Of a stretch of 64,000 nt of DNA, positions 1-9,415 are shown one piece after another (the stretch's first letter is position 1; each line of letters begins with the position of its first letter). Below the pieces are notes generated by a model that did no database searches, had not been told where the DNA came from, and saw nothing but the letters and a program-made list of their open reading frames with translations. Position numbers and translations under genes: made by a program. The DNA is from JACDAE01 sp963717195 (GTDB lineage Bacteria; Chloroflexota; Ktedonobacteria; Ktedonobacterales; Ktedonobacteraceae), in contig CAVQVR010000012.1 in the NCBI GenBank assembly GCA_963717195.1, positions 372,001-436,000 of the forward strand, written 5' to 3'.

Positions 1-520
1 TGAAAGATGCATACAGACGCGGATTCAGATTGCCCGGCTGCAAGTTTAAAAGAGGGAAGATCGGCGATGGCAAAATTCTCTAGTTCCGCGCCTGGCGGGA
101 GAAGATTTTGAGCTATGTGTAGAGCCGCTTTATTAGATGACTCCTCACGTACACACCCTGCAAAGCCTACAATACGGAAAATCGATGACATTGTTTCTCC
201 TTGGATATGAGTTCTACTCAATACATACACCGTATACGTACTTTTTGTGGCAAGCTTCGAGAGTACAGACCTCCCTGCGAAATTCACCGCTTTTTTTTCT
301 AGAAAGACAAACCGAGCACATAAAAACACAATTTCCAACTCTGAGAGTAGAATACAGAGCATTTGAGCACGATTGTACGCTACTCAGTATTTGGAAACTG
401 TGCTTGCAATTCTGATAATTCATGGAAAAAGTTATCAACAGAGGGAAGCGTCCCGATAGCTCCTATTTTCCCTATCATACCCTCTGCGCAAACGCACGTC
501 AATAGGTATCACACTTTTAT
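1..520. other. Left edge without a confident gene
   Basis: A short open frame (positions 3-86, plus strand) ending KIGDGKIL and a stop could be the tail of a gene that begins outside the window, but it is too short to identify. From 87 to 520 the sequence is AT-rich and the only open frames are unconvincing and lack ribosome binding sites. I see no gene there. Confidence 0.35.
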
Positions 521-670
521 CAGGGCTTGTGAATTAGCGTTTTTCTCTGTGTTTTGGCCCGCTGCGCGGCCCCTTTTGGGTTTTTATTGTGTTTTTCGGA
601 CTCAGCCCGAAAAACACAATAAAAACCTTTTGCGAGCGCCGTAGGCGCGAGGAGAGCGGATAATTCAAAT
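521..670. mobile_element. MITE-like element, copy 1 (degenerate right end)
   Basis: The left end CAGGGCTTGTGAATT, the GC-rich small hairpin (GGCCCGC/GCGG) and the large central hairpin match the copies at 15113, 29705 and 55758. The right end reads AATTCAAATG instead of the expected AATTCACAAGCCCTG, and no target duplication is visible, so this is probably the oldest copy. Its central stem carries TTGTG/CACAA where the others carry GGTGTG/CACACC, a paired change that keeps base pairing. Confidence 0.8.
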
Positions 671-780
671 GTCCCCAGGCGTAAATTCCCACGTAACTCA
701 TGGTACTCCCATCTTGCTGTCTCCCACGCTTAATGGAGCGCTACTGAGAAAGAGAGTTTAGAAAATTTCGGAAAAAGCGC

Positions 781-809
781 TTGACAGGAAAGAACTTTAT
801 GATTATAAT
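781..809 (+). promoter_or_regulatory. Sigma-70-type promoter of tRNA-Thr
   Basis: A perfect TTGACA (781-786) and a perfect TATAAT (804-809) are separated by exactly 17 bp. The tRNA begins 65 bp downstream, so a strong housekeeping promoter for the tRNA is the natural reading. Confidence 0.8.
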
Positions 810-874
810 CTGCTGTGTCTGAAAGATACTCGGAAGTCGTATAAGCGCTTTCCAGGATTGTTCTCATAACATTA

Positions 875-946
875 GCCGGTGTAGCTCAGGGGTAGAGCAG
901 CGCATTCGTAATGCGCGGGTCGCGGGTTCGAATCCCATCACCGGCT
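875..946 (+). tRNA. tRNA-Thr (anticodon CGT)
   Basis: A complete cloverleaf can be drawn: acceptor GCCGGTG pairs with CACCGGC, the D arm is GCTC...GAGC, the anticodon stem GCGCA/TGCGC encloses TTCGTAA, and the T loop is TTCGAAT. Loop positions 3-5 give CGT, threonine. The T stem has one C-A mismatch and a G-T pair. CCA is not encoded. A consensus promoter lies upstream and a hairpin downstream. Confidence 0.95.
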
Positions 947-990
947 CTTTCTATAGGCCTTCAAGTATTACCAGAAAACCTCTCGTTAAG

Positions 991-1023
991 TGTTGAGCCG
1001 AAAGCAAGTCTTTCGGCTCAACA
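991..1023 (+). terminator. Hairpin downstream of tRNA-Thr
   Basis: The arms TGTTGAGCCGAAAG and CTTTCGGCTCAACA are perfectly complementary over 14 bp with a 5-nt loop. There is no following U-run, so it is terminator-like rather than a classical intrinsic terminator; it may equally act as a 3' processing or stability element for the tRNA transcript. Confidence 0.55.
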
Positions 1024-1106
1024 TCTGGTTCGATGCGTTTGTATCCCCTTTGTTTCCCTAAAGAGAAGAGTACCTCTCCCTCCTCAAAAGGTTGCTTGAA
1101 GATGCA

Positions 1107-2318
1107 CTAGCAATAATGTTCCACAAGTGTCATCGTGTTGTTCCCGCTATCGTATCCTCCTACGGCCCAGATGTTATGGGGTGAGAGAGCCACAACCCCA
1201 CCCAGGATGTTGTTTCCTCCTATACCCGGACTTGGGCTACTGATGATTTTCCAGGTTTTACCATCTGCGGCATTTTCAATCAAGGTCTGATCGTTTCCAC
1301 TCGTCGCATCCACATAGTGGCCCACTGCCCAGACATCGGTCGGAGTAGCGGCTGCCACTCCTAAGAGTTGATTGTCAAGTGTTCCCACATGAGGAAGCGT
1401 GAGTGCATTCCACTGGCCGTTATTTTCCTGCTCGCTGAAAGGTTTTGTCGGAGCATTCACTCCCCCGATTTGACCTGCAGCCCACACACGTCCGGCTTTT
1501 GCCGTGACCCCAAAGAGAGCGCTTGAGGTGGAGGTTGCCGGATGAGAGACGACGCGCCAGGAACTGCCATCCCAGTGCTCGACCAGGGATTGATCAGCGG
1601 GACCGCTGTCAAGATATTGTCCCACCGCCCAGATGTCGGTTGCGGAAACAGCATTCACTCCATAGAGCAGATTATTCGATGTCCCGGGATTGGGGCTGGA
1701 AACAGTTTGCCACTTTGTACCATTCCAGTGCTCAATCAGCGTCTGGAATTGACCTGCTGACTGGGCAAATCCTACGGCCCAGACGTCATTTGCCGAGACA
1801 GCCGTAACACTATTCAACAGGTTGTATGTGTTCCCCTGATTGGGGCTGGAAACGATGTTCCAGGACAGGCCATTCCAGTGCTCGATCAGCGTTTTAGCAA
1901 GGTGATCTGCGCCAATAGCATATCCTACGGCCCAGGCTTTATTCGCCGAGACAGCCGCGACTCCAAGCAATGTATTGCCAAACTGTCCGACGTTTGGGCT
2001 GGCAACAATCGTCCACGCGGTCCCATTCCAGTGTTCAATCAGGTTCTGAGCAATACCACTATTGGCATCGACCTGGTTGCCTACCGCCCAGATATCATTT
2101 GCAGAGGCGGCTGCAACCGCTCCCAAAGCCGTATCTCCCGTGTCGACATTGGGACTAGGAACGACACTCCATTGCCCACATTGCGCCGTTGCAACTGCTG
2201 CTATGGAGTGAGCGTCATATCTGACTGTGTTGGCCTGTGCAGCGGTTGTGCCAAGCAGCAAAGCTGACAGAACGATGACAAGCATGCTAAAGAAGCGACG
2301 CATTTTTAGGTGTTTCAT
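1107..2318 (-). CDS. Secreted seven-repeat beta-propeller-like protein
   Basis: The 403-residue product starts with a signal peptide (about residues 1-29, ending AQA) and is then built from seven repeats of roughly 50 residues. Each carries a D-x-W-A-V-G strand and most an IEHWNG motif and an SPN turn. Seven WAVG-like strands (one is WAAG) suggest a complete seven-bladed propeller. No catalytic motif is visible; such proteins are usually binding or scaffold domains, so an extracellular binding role is inferred. GGGAGG precedes the ATG. It lies 20 bp downstream of the phosphoesterase gene on the same strand and is probably cotranscribed with it. Confidence 0.8.
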   Translation of the reverse strand: MKHLKMRRFFSMLVIVLSALLLGTTAAQANTVRYDAHSIAAVATAQCGQWSVVPSPNVDTGDTALGAVAAASANDIWAVGNQVDANSGIAQNLIEHWNGTAWTIVASPNVGQFGNTLLGVAAVSANKAWAVGYAIGADHLAKTLIEHWNGLSWNIVSSPNQGNTYNLLNSVTAVSANDVWAVGFAQSAGQFQTLIEHWNGTKWQTVSSPNPGTSNNLLYGVNAVSATDIWAVGQYLDSGPADQSLVEHWDGSSWRVVSHPATSTSSALFGVTAKAGRVWAAGQIGGVNAPTKPFSEQENNGQWNALTLPHVGTLDNQLLGVAAATPTDVWAVGHYVDATSGNDQTLIENAADGKTWKIISSPSPGIGGNNILGGVVALSPHNIWAVGGYDSGNNTMTLVEHYC

Positions 2319-2338
2319 CTTGTTCCTCCCAATTCATT

Positions 2339-3322
2339 TCACGAGTTTGCGAAAAGTGGAGCCAATGGCTTGACCCCTTGATCGCAGCTATGTTGCAGGC
2401 AACTGAGACCAAACACCTGCTCGATTGTCAAAAGCAGTGAATAGTGGTTATAACTGGTGTTATCTTTAATACTCTCGGGTCCATGGTTGGTGATGACAAG
2501 GGTGACAATGGGGTCAGTTGGCAGGTCACCTTCATCCCAGGTGAGGACAATTGCGTTGTTACCCCGGGACCAGGTCGAGGAACTGGTGATCTTTTTGACC
2601 AGATTCCCAAAGTAGGTGTCGCCCTGGCTAACCAAAATATTATCAACTGGATCCCCTGTATTCCCTGAATCCAGGCAATATGGTGGAGCGCCATGCATAT
2701 CATGGCAGAGATCCGGCACAATAAAACTAAAATTGGGCACGTGACCAGTCGCCAGATCCTGATCCAACTGCGTATCAGGAACCATCTTGCGCTGTTCCTT
2801 CAGGCTGTTCTGAATGTGTGCAAAGTAGGGAAAAGGGTTATGCTTGGATGCATAGAGCGGGTCGCTATCAGGCACGCCTCCACACCTTGCTGGAAAACAG
2901 GTGCCCATGAAGCCTGCGTAGGGCAGTGACTGGAAGTATCCTTTCCAGGTGAGTCCAGCACCTTCGAGTTGATCGACGAGGCTAGGATTAGTAACGGTAT
3001 GGGTGTAGTACGCGTTATCGTCTGCAATCCCGTAGAAATTGCCGCCGATTAAGGCAACATAGTTGGGAGCACTCGGATCGGCGACGGCGGTGTAATTCGT
3101 GGCCAGCCCATACTGTTGAGCCAGGCGGTTGATGATCGGTGCCGCCGGGTTCCCAATAATCGAAGCATACGTGTGATTCTCTTCTACAACGACAAAAACA
3201 TGGTCGTAATGAGGGAGTTTCGTGCTGGCAGTTGCCCTGGCATACGAGATACCGCCCGACGTAAGAACGGACATCACGATGACAAGCAAAGTACATGAGC
3301 CGACGAACTTGGCAAAACGCAT
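2339..3322 (-). CDS. Secreted phosphoesterase (AcpA/phospholipase C superfamily)
   Basis: This 327-residue protein has an N-terminal signal peptide (about 1-29) followed by motifs of the alkaline-phosphatase-fold phosphoesterase family (PF04185): VVVEENHTY at about 44, the metal-binding region around PSAPNYVALIGGN, PDLCHDMHG, and TWDEGD plus ITNHGP and NHYSLLLTIE near the C terminus. These cover the metal and phosphate ligands expected of acid phosphatase or phospholipase C-type enzymes, so it probably hydrolyses phosphate esters outside the cell. AAAGGAGG lies just upstream of the ATG. The exact substrate cannot be read from sequence. It appears to be the first gene of a pair with the propeller gene. 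Confidence 0.85.
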   Translation of the reverse strand: MRFAKFVGSCTLLVIVMSVLTSGGISYARATASTKLPHYDHVFVVVEENHTYASIIGNPAAPIINRLAQQYGLATNYTAVADPSAPNYVALIGGNFYGIADDNAYYTHTVTNPSLVDQLEGAGLTWKGYFQSLPYAGFMGTCFPARCGGVPDSDPLYASKHNPFPYFAHIQNSLKEQRKMVPDTQLDQDLATGHVPNFSFIVPDLCHDMHGAPPYCLDSGNTGDPVDNILVSQGDTYFGNLVKKITSSSTWSRGNNAIVLTWDEGDLPTDPIVTLVITNHGPESIKDNTSYNHYSLLLTIEQVFGLSCLQHSCDQGVKPLAPLFANS

Positions 3323-3887
3323 AGGTCCTCCTTTTACTACTCTGTAAGAGTACTCTATTGAGGCAAATCCTCAATCTTCAACATGAAGCGGAGCTATGGA
3401 ATACGCCTGGGATGGTAGAGAGAGACGCGAGGCTGCCATAGCCCGCAAAGAAGTAATCCTTTACTAGTATACAAGAGAACTTGCAGGATTTCAAGGTTAT
3501 TCGGGATTTAAATTTTATTTTGGCTGAAGGATATTTTACACACTATACATAGTAATAATGCTCTAAATCGGAAAAATCAGCTTCGGAATCAGAGATAATT
3601 GATATTCTGGTAGTAGTGGTATATGATCAATAGTAGAATAGAAACAGGATTTGATAGCAAGTAAACAAAGAACACGCTGATCCGCAACGCCTTCCTTGGA
3701 GGAGTCACTATAGTAATAAAACGGTCCCTGGAAGTGTCTTTCCCTAAGAGAAGCACCGTGTTCTTTCCGTAAAAGCTCCTAAGTGGGAAAACCGCAAGAT
3801 CCAAGAAGTTTTTCTCTACTCCATCAGGTATACTTATAACATCCCATCAGGAATCAACAAACCAGGAAGAGTCAAAAGGAGAGACAC
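3323..3887. other. 565-bp intergenic region, no gene
   Basis: This AT-rich gap separates divergent genes and must hold both promoters. A TATACT/TATAAC stretch near 3828-3838 is a possible -10 for the rightward VOC gene. The open frame on the minus strand at 3589-3804 has no ribosome binding site and no recognisable motif. Confidence 0.5.
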
Positions 3888-4256
3888 ATGTTCACTAAAA
3901 TTAGTACCGTCAGCGTTGGTGTAAGTAACCAGGACAAGGCTCTTGACTTTTATGTCAACACACTGGGTTTTGAGAAGATCCAGGATCAGCCCATGAGCGA
4001 AACTGAGCGCTGGCTCGAAGTGGCTCCGGAGGGAGCACAGACCCACCTCATGCTCGGTTTACGCGGCCAGATGGGTGGCGACAAAGCCGGCTTCACCGGC
4101 TTTATCCTGGACACTGACAACATTGAAGCAACCTGTGAAACGCTCAAAGCTCGTGGGGTCACTCTGACCAAAGAGCCCAGCACGCAACACTGGGGCAAAT
4201 GGGCCCAGTTCACCGACCCTGACGGCAACGAATTTGGCATCTGGTCACCTGCATAG
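3888..4256 (+). CDS. VOC/glyoxalase superfamily protein
   Basis: The 122-residue product is a single vicinal-oxygen-chelate domain made of two beta-alpha-beta-beta-beta units. It opens with KISTVSVGVSNQDKALDFYVNTLGF and ends FTDPDGNEFGIWSPA, both hallmarks of the family. Family members are glyoxalases, extradiol dioxygenases or resistance proteins; the short length and lack of further features do not allow a specific activity. AAAGGAGAG precedes the ATG. The gene stands alone and is followed by a hairpin. Confidence 0.85.
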   Translation: MFTKISTVSVGVSNQDKALDFYVNTLGFEKIQDQPMSETERWLEVAPEGAQTHLMLGLRGQMGGDKAGFTGFILDTDNIEATCETLKARGVTLTKEPSTQHWGKWAQFTDPDGNEFGIWSPA

Positions 4257-4270
4257 GAACTATCCCTCTT

Positions 4271-4304
4271 AACAATCAACCTCTCACCTTTGAGGTTGAT
4301 TGTT
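4271..4304 (+). terminator. Terminator-like hairpin after VOC gene
   Basis: The arms AACAATCAACCTC and GAGGTTGATTGTT form 13 bp around an 8-nt loop, 15 bp after the stop codon. The T-rich tail is imperfect (ATAGAAAGATTTTC). Confidence 0.65.
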
Positions 4305-4496
4305 ATAGAAAGATTTTCTCCACTACGTGCTCACATTCACACCTGCCACTTCCTTCTCTCTTTCATCTGTTTGCCTCAAGAAAAGGCGTGTTTTCTCAAA
4401 ACTTTCTAGAGCTATAAAAGCATTTCCACGCCTCCTCCAAAAAGAGGTACAATACAAGGAAAAGAAATTTCTAACAGGTGGGGAGAAAGTTTATCT

Positions 4497-6437
4497 ATGC
4501 AGCACCCGTTACTCGAACAACTGCGACAACGCCCGGTACTCTGCGATGGTGCAATGGGAACGTTACTCTATGCACGTGGTGTGACGTATGAACAGTGTTT
4601 TGATGGGCTCAATCTAACACAACCTGAGCTTATTCAGGGCATCCATAGCGAATACATTGGAGCTGGCGCTCAGATTATTGAGACGAATACATTTGGAGCA
4701 AACCGCGCAAAACTTGAGGCGTTTAATCTGAGCGATCGCGTGCGCGATATTAACATACGAGCGGTCAAACTGGCACGCGAGGCTCGTGAAATTGCCGGGC
4801 GACCAGTCTTTGTCGCCGGAGCAGTTGGACCCAGCGGGCGACCATTGCAGGCACCAGACGAACACCGGCTGAGCGAATTACGCTCTATATTCCGTGAACA
4901 GATCGAGGCATTACAGACTGGCGGCGTTGACCTGCTGATCCTTGAAACCTTTTCGAGCCTGGCAGAATTACGACAGGCGGTTCTAGCGGCGAAAGAAGTT
5001 GGCGGTCTACCCATCGTTGCACAGATGAGCTTTTATGAGGATGGACATACCCTCTCGGGACGCTCCGCTACACGAGTTGCAACCGTCCTCAGCGAACTCG
5101 AAGTTGATGTGATGGGAGCAAACTGCAGCGTTGGACCAGCTGGAACCCTGGATGCTCTGGAAGAAATGATTGTAGCAGGCAAGCAACAAGCAGAATTTTT
5201 AAAAATTCCGCCTCCGCTCTTCTCGGCACAGCCCAATGCAGGTCTGCCACGGCGTATCGATAATCGTTTTTTCTACGTCTCAACGCCCGATTACTTCGCG
5301 GATTATGCTCTTCGCTTCGCCAAAGCTGGCGTACATTTGATTGGTGGCTGTTGTGGAACCACGCCCCGCCATATTGCCGCCATGCGCAAGGCGCTTGATG
5401 AGTATTATGGATATGGTGAAGCTATAATTACCGAAGACAACAGCAAACAGGCAGTAGCAAATAGAACAATTAACGGCCAGGTCAGCATTACACGCCTTCT
5501 TGAAGAAGAGACGACTTTACCTCAACAGGGGAAGAAAACACGGCTACAAGAAAAGTTAGATGCTGGCACGTTTGTGGTCAGTGTGGAACTGGACCCACCT
5601 AAGGGGCTCAATCCGCGCAAAATTCTGGAAGGTGCAGCGGTCCTAAAAAAAGCTGGCGTCGACTTTATCAATATCGCAGATAGCCCGATGGCGCGTGTAC
5701 GTATGAGTTGCCTTGCACTGGCACGCCTGATTCAGGATCACCTGGGCGTTGAAACAATCATTCACTTTACGCCACGCGACCGCAACTTGATGGCATTGCA
5801 GTCTGAGTTACTGGGAGCGCATGCGCTGGGTATCCGCAATATTCTGGCCGTGACGGGCGATCCACTACGTGTGGGCGCTTATCCTAACACAACCGGTGTC
5901 TGGGATGTTGATTCTATCGGGTTGATCCAGGTCATTAAACGCATGAATGAAGGCTATGATGCGGCTGGCTCATCAATCGGAGCACCAGCCTCTTTCCATA
6001 TCGGGTGCGCGTTAAATCTGAATATGACAGATGAAGAGACGGAGCGTGAAATTGAGCGCTATCACAGCAAAATCGAAACTGGTGCACACTTCATCATGAC
6101 GCAACCAATCTATGAACTGGCTCCATTGGAACGCTTTTTACAACGCGTCGGGCAACCACCGATTCCCCTTCTGCTGGGCTGTGTTCCACTGCATAGTTCA
6201 CGTCACGCTGAATACCTGCATAATGAGGTGCCAGGGATTACGATTTCAGATGATGTGCGTGCACGCATGAAAGCTTCTGGCGAGAAGGGGCAGGAGGAAG
6301 GTCTCAAGATGGCTCAAGAACTGCTGGCTGAGGCCCATAAGATGATTCAGGGTGTTTACTTGATGCCTTCGTATGGACGCTATGATGTTGTAAGCGAATT
6401 GACAAGGACATTACAGGCAAAACATACAAGCAGATAA
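4497..6437 (+). CDS. Bifunctional homocysteine S-methyltransferase / methylenetetrahydrofolate reductase
   Basis: The 646-residue protein fuses two enzymes of methionine and one-carbon metabolism, like Bacillus YitJ. Residues 1 to about 300 are a homocysteine methyltransferase: DGAMGTLLY at the start, GANCSVGP, and the zinc-binding GGCCGTTPRHI that supplies the adjacent cysteines. Residues about 345-640 are a methylenetetrahydrofolate reductase barrel beginning VVSVELDPPKGLNP, with the folate/flavin motifs INIADSP, AVTGDP and FIMTQPIY. The product would reduce methylene-THF and methylate homocysteine in the cytoplasm. GGTGGGGAG lies upstream of the ATG. I see no SAM riboswitch in the leader. 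Confidence 0.92.
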   Translation: MQHPLLEQLRQRPVLCDGAMGTLLYARGVTYEQCFDGLNLTQPELIQGIHSEYIGAGAQIIETNTFGANRAKLEAFNLSDRVRDINIRAVKLAREAREIAGRPVFVAGAVGPSGRPLQAPDEHRLSELRSIFREQIEALQTGGVDLLILETFSSLAELRQAVLAAKEVGGLPIVAQMSFYEDGHTLSGRSATRVATVLSELEVDVMGANCSVGPAGTLDALEEMIVAGKQQAEFLKIPPPLFSAQPNAGLPRRIDNRFFYVSTPDYFADYALRFAKAGVHLIGGCCGTTPRHIAAMRKALDEYYGYGEAIITEDNSKQAVANRTINGQVSITRLLEEETTLPQQGKKTRLQEKLDAGTFVVSVELDPPKGLNPRKILEGAAVLKKAGVDFINIADSPMARVRMSCLALARLIQDHLGVETIIHFTPRDRNLMALQSELLGAHALGIRNILAVTGDPLRVGAYPNTTGVWDVDSIGLIQVIKRMNEGYDAAGSSIGAPASFHIGCALNLNMTDEETEREIERYHSKIETGAHFIMTQPIYELAPLERFLQRVGQPPIPLLLGCVPLHSSRHAEYLHNEVPGITISDDVRARMKASGEKGQEEGLKMAQELLAEAHKMIQGVYLMPSYGRYDVVSELTRTLQAKHTSR

Positions 6438-6463
6438 TTTCAGTGAACAGTAGGGGCACGGAG

Positions 6464-6483
6464 GGCGCGATAAATCGCGCCCC
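6464..6483. repeat. Short palindromic repeat between convergent genes
   Basis: GGGCGCGAT and ATCGCGCCC form a 9-bp hairpin with a 2-nt loop, lying between the ends of two convergent genes. The ATCGCGCCCCT core is shared with the repeats at 33432, 33457, 41683 and 44725. It could act as a bidirectional terminator, although it lacks a U-run. Confidence 0.6.
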
Positions 6484-6489
6484 TGCGAT

Positions 6490-8115
6490 CTACATCCGTT
6501 CCAGCCACCTATTCTCGATGGTCTGAGCCACCACACAGGCATAGATAGCTCCCTGGATGCCCGTGCGACGATACTTCTCCAGGCAACCGGAGAGAACAAG
6601 CAAAGCAGTGTCTCGCAAATTCTGGCGCTTGCTATAAACAGACATGCGTAGTAAACATTCAGCCGCGATGGCATTCTCAGTAAGAGGCTGTTCACGAAGG
6701 GATAGGCGTCCAGGGGCTTCAGCGTCCGCCGGGTAGTCATAAAAGAGGCCTGTGTGTTCATCAAGGAGTTCCTGGCAAGCAAAATGCATCAAAGCAATAG
6801 CTGTTTCCAGATAAGATTTGCGTCCATGGAGTTCATAGGCATCAAGGAAGGCACGTGTCAACCATACCTGGTCGGCCAATTGTGCAGATAAAGCAGGATG
6901 TCCGTCAATGGCATAATGGTATACACTCCCATTGCGATGCATCATATGCTCACACAGACAATCCAGGGCACGCAAAGCCATAGTTTCAAGCGATGGATAC
7001 TGCAACACTTTCGCTGCCAGCAGGTAGGATGAGATCATGCGAGCGTTCCATGCAGTATAAATCGTTTTATCGACGTGAGGTGCCACACGTGAGGCACGCG
7101 AGTAAGGACCAGGCTCATAGTATTCCTCATCGGCGCTTTGACTACCACTAAAGAGGCCCACATCCTGTTGCCAGAGCGTATTATTGATATAGAGAATCAA
7201 GCGCCTGGCAAGGTCGCGCCATTCCTGTTCCTGTGTCTGCTGCGCAGTCAGCGTCAGGAGACGGAGCAGAGCGGCATTCTCTTCGAGCATCTTCTCTGTA
7301 TGGGGAGTGCTCCAATCGCTTGCAGCTGAGTAACGAAAGAAGCCGCCTGCCTCCTTGTCCCACAGACCACCATCACGCATCTGCTCTAAAGAATAATGCA
7401 CCATAGCAAGCGCATCCGGCTCGTCGCGGCGAGCGAGTAAGAGCAGCAGTTCAAAAGCCTCGGGATGCGGAAATTTCAGGTGTGGGTGTATTGTAAAACC
7501 ACCATAGTCGGCATCGTAGAGATCTCGAAGCACCGTGCCAGCCTGAATAGGAAGATCCTCTAGAGCAGAACGTTCCTCCTGTAACAATGAACGCGACCGG
7601 GCGCCAAAGAGAGTTTGAGTTAATTTGCGTGTGAAGCGTTGATCCTGAAGTTCATGAACCTGTTCAGCGATTTCAGAGCGGTGTTCACTATAATAACGAC
7701 GTATATGCCCCAGATAGTACAGCATTTGTTTAGGAGGAACATAGACGCCACCCCAGAGAATTTCGCCTTCGGAAGAGAGTAAAACTATACTGGGCCAGCC
7801 ATTTTGATTGTAGCGCTGATTGACATCGGGACGCAGATCGCTGTCCACGCGTATTGGAATATAATCATTATTGATGATTGTTATAATGCTTGGTTCGGAA
7901 AGAGTTGTCTCATCCATGATGTGACACCACTGGCACCAGAGTGAGGAGATCACGAGGAAAATGGGCTTATCTAAACGGATAGCTTCTTCAAACGCAGCAT
8001 TTCCCCACGGTTGCCAACGAATTTTATGGGCCTGATTAGGATGGGGTGAAAAACGAAATAGTTCAGGCAGAGGAGTTGAAGACCACGAATAACTGGGGAC
8101 CACCTTGCCGCTCAT
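6490..8115 (-). CDS. Thioredoxin-domain protein, DUF255/YyaL-like
   Basis: The N-terminal part (about residues 30-150) is a thioredoxin-like domain with the family signature KPIFLVISSLWCQWCHIMD, redox cysteines at 61 and 64, and NGWPSIV as the cis-proline region. The rest is the alpha/alpha-barrel, glycosidase-like region seen in YyaL and human SPATA20. At 541 residues it is shorter than the usual 650-700, and the missing length appears to be in the barrel. The biochemical role of this family is not established. AAAGGAGG precedes the ATG. It is transcribed towards the methyltransferase gene. Confidence 0.85.
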   Translation of the reverse strand: MSGKVVPSYSWSSTPLPELFRFSPHPNQAHKIRWQPWGNAAFEEAIRLDKPIFLVISSLWCQWCHIMDETTLSEPSIITIINNDYIPIRVDSDLRPDVNQRYNQNGWPSIVLLSSEGEILWGGVYVPPKQMLYYLGHIRRYYSEHRSEIAEQVHELQDQRFTRKLTQTLFGARSRSLLQEERSALEDLPIQAGTVLRDLYDADYGGFTIHPHLKFPHPEAFELLLLLARRDEPDALAMVHYSLEQMRDGGLWDKEAGGFFRYSAASDWSTPHTEKMLEENAALLRLLTLTAQQTQEQEWRDLARRLILYINNTLWQQDVGLFSGSQSADEEYYEPGPYSRASRVAPHVDKTIYTAWNARMISSYLLAAKVLQYPSLETMALRALDCLCEHMMHRNGSVYHYAIDGHPALSAQLADQVWLTRAFLDAYELHGRKSYLETAIALMHFACQELLDEHTGLFYDYPADAEAPGRLSLREQPLTENAIAAECLLRMSVYSKRQNLRDTALLVLSGCLEKYRRTGIQGAIYACVVAQTIENRWLERM

Positions 8116-8652
8116 GCTGGATCCTCCTTTACGTTAGACATGTTTTTCAGGGGAATATGAGAGCAGAGCCACACATTTTTCAGTAGAGAGCATAACACAC
8201 CTCCCCAGGGAACAAGAGAAAAAGGAAGTATTACTATAGACAAAAAAGCGTTTCAGTCGGACGTTTACAGTCTTGCTGTACCTACGAATGAAAACTCTAA
8301 CATTTAAAACGTGCCCTACTCTGTAAGTATACCATAAAATTAACGTAATATGGATAGAAAACACACACTTTCAAAACATTTCTAAGAATTGAGAGGAAAC
8401 CAGTAGAGGCTTTTCCTGAGAAGTTGAGGTAAGTAGAAAAATGGATTTGCGTAGTGTTGTAACATAAATGAAGCAAACTATGGATTTTTTGGCAGTTTAT
8501 GCTATCCTGTTAGAGTGCTACGCCTTCCCTGGTAGAAAAAACACCTTCGGGTGCTCTGTATACTATCTAAGGAAGACAAAACGAAGACGAATAGCAGGAA
8601 AAGAGTAAGAAAACACAGGAAGTTATTAGTTACGAAAGAGGAGGTTTGGCCT
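8116..8652. other. Intergenic leader region upstream of infC
   Basis: About 540 bp between divergent genes without a convincing gene; a minus-strand open frame at 8134-8364 lacks family features. A possible promoter for infC is TTGGCA near 8488 followed by CTATCCT near 8501, which is weak. The last 100 bp read as a long open frame in phase with infC but are probably untranslated leader. Confidence 0.4.
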
Positions 8653-9298
8653 ATTAACAGGGATTTTCGGGGAAATGAACGTCCGCGTGAGACGCGAGTG
8701 AATGAGCGCATTCGTGCACGTGAGATACGCTTAATTGATGAGAATGGTGAGATGTTGGGCATCATGCCCCCCATGCGAGCTCTTGAAATTGCTCGTGACA
8801 AGAATTTCTGACCTGGTTGAGGTGTCTCCTAACGCGATGCCACCAGTGTGTAAACTGATGGACTTCGGTCGCTTCAAGTACGAGCAGGCCAAGAAGGAAA
8901 ACGAGGCACGCAAAAACCAGAGGACCATTACCCTCAAAGAGATTCGTATGCGCCCACGTACAGACGATCATGATGTAGAAGTTAAGACCCGCAAGATTTA
9001 AGAGTTTCTGGCTGAAGGCGATAAAGTGAGGGTGAGCGTACAGTTCCGAGGAGCTGAGATGCGCCACCCGGATATTGGTCGTAAGTTGCTAGACGATATT
9101 GCAGAAGTGTTAAAGGGTACAGCCACCATTGAGCGTTCGCCCATGATGGAAGGTCGCATGATGTCGATGATTGTCTCCCGTGCACCTGGATGGGAACCAC
9201 CGAAGAAACAGGCTCCTACACCGAGGCGTGGTACCGTACAGGATGTAGCCAGCGAGGCGATAGCGGAGAGCGAAGCGACTGAGACTCCGGCACCATAG
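8653..9298 (+). pseudogene. infC: Translation initiation factor IF-3, frameshifted and interrupted
   Basis: The reading gives a full IF-3: INRDFRGNERPRETRVNERI, then GIMPPMRALEIARDK, DLVEVSPNAMPPVCKLMDFG, the lysine-rich linker, and the C-terminal domain FLAEGDKVRVSVQFRGAEMRHP through MEGRMMSMIV. Two lesions break it. One extra base near 8805-8810 shifts frame after RDKN, and an in-frame TAA at 8999-9001 falls between KTRKI and EFLAEG. The likely start is ATT at 8653, with AGGAGG 8 nt upstream (8639-8644), recalling the rare start used for IF-3 autoregulation in enterobacteria. The usual partners rpmI and rplT are absent, so this is probably a second copy. Sequencing error is the alternative for the shift, less so for the stop. 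Confidence 0.8.
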
Positions 9299-9385
9299 TG
9301 CGTTATCTCCACCCCCCGCCCATAAACGATACATACCTATTCTCAGCCAACAGGACGGCAGGGTGTTTCCACGAAGATGAGACAA

Positions 9386-9415
9386 GAGAGTGTAGTTCTT
9401 TCTGACTACACTCTC
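9386..9415 (+). terminator. Intrinsic terminator after infC
   Basis: The arms GAGAGTGTAGT and ACTACACTCTC pair perfectly over 11 bp with an 8-nt loop and are followed by ATTTTTATT, a classical intrinsic terminator. Confidence 0.85.

Noticed and set aside
425..445. DnaA-box-like TTATCAACA near the left edge
   Set aside because: Single, imperfect and without the cluster or AT-rich unwinding region expected of an origin.
4305..4496. SAM or other methionine riboswitch in the leader of the methyltransferase/MTHFR gene
   Set aside because: The leader lacks the conserved SAM-I core motifs and has no clear terminator/antiterminator pair.
8134..8364. Leftward 76-residue open frame upstream of the YyaL-like gene
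   Set aside because: No ribosome binding site and no family features; it is probably leader sequence.
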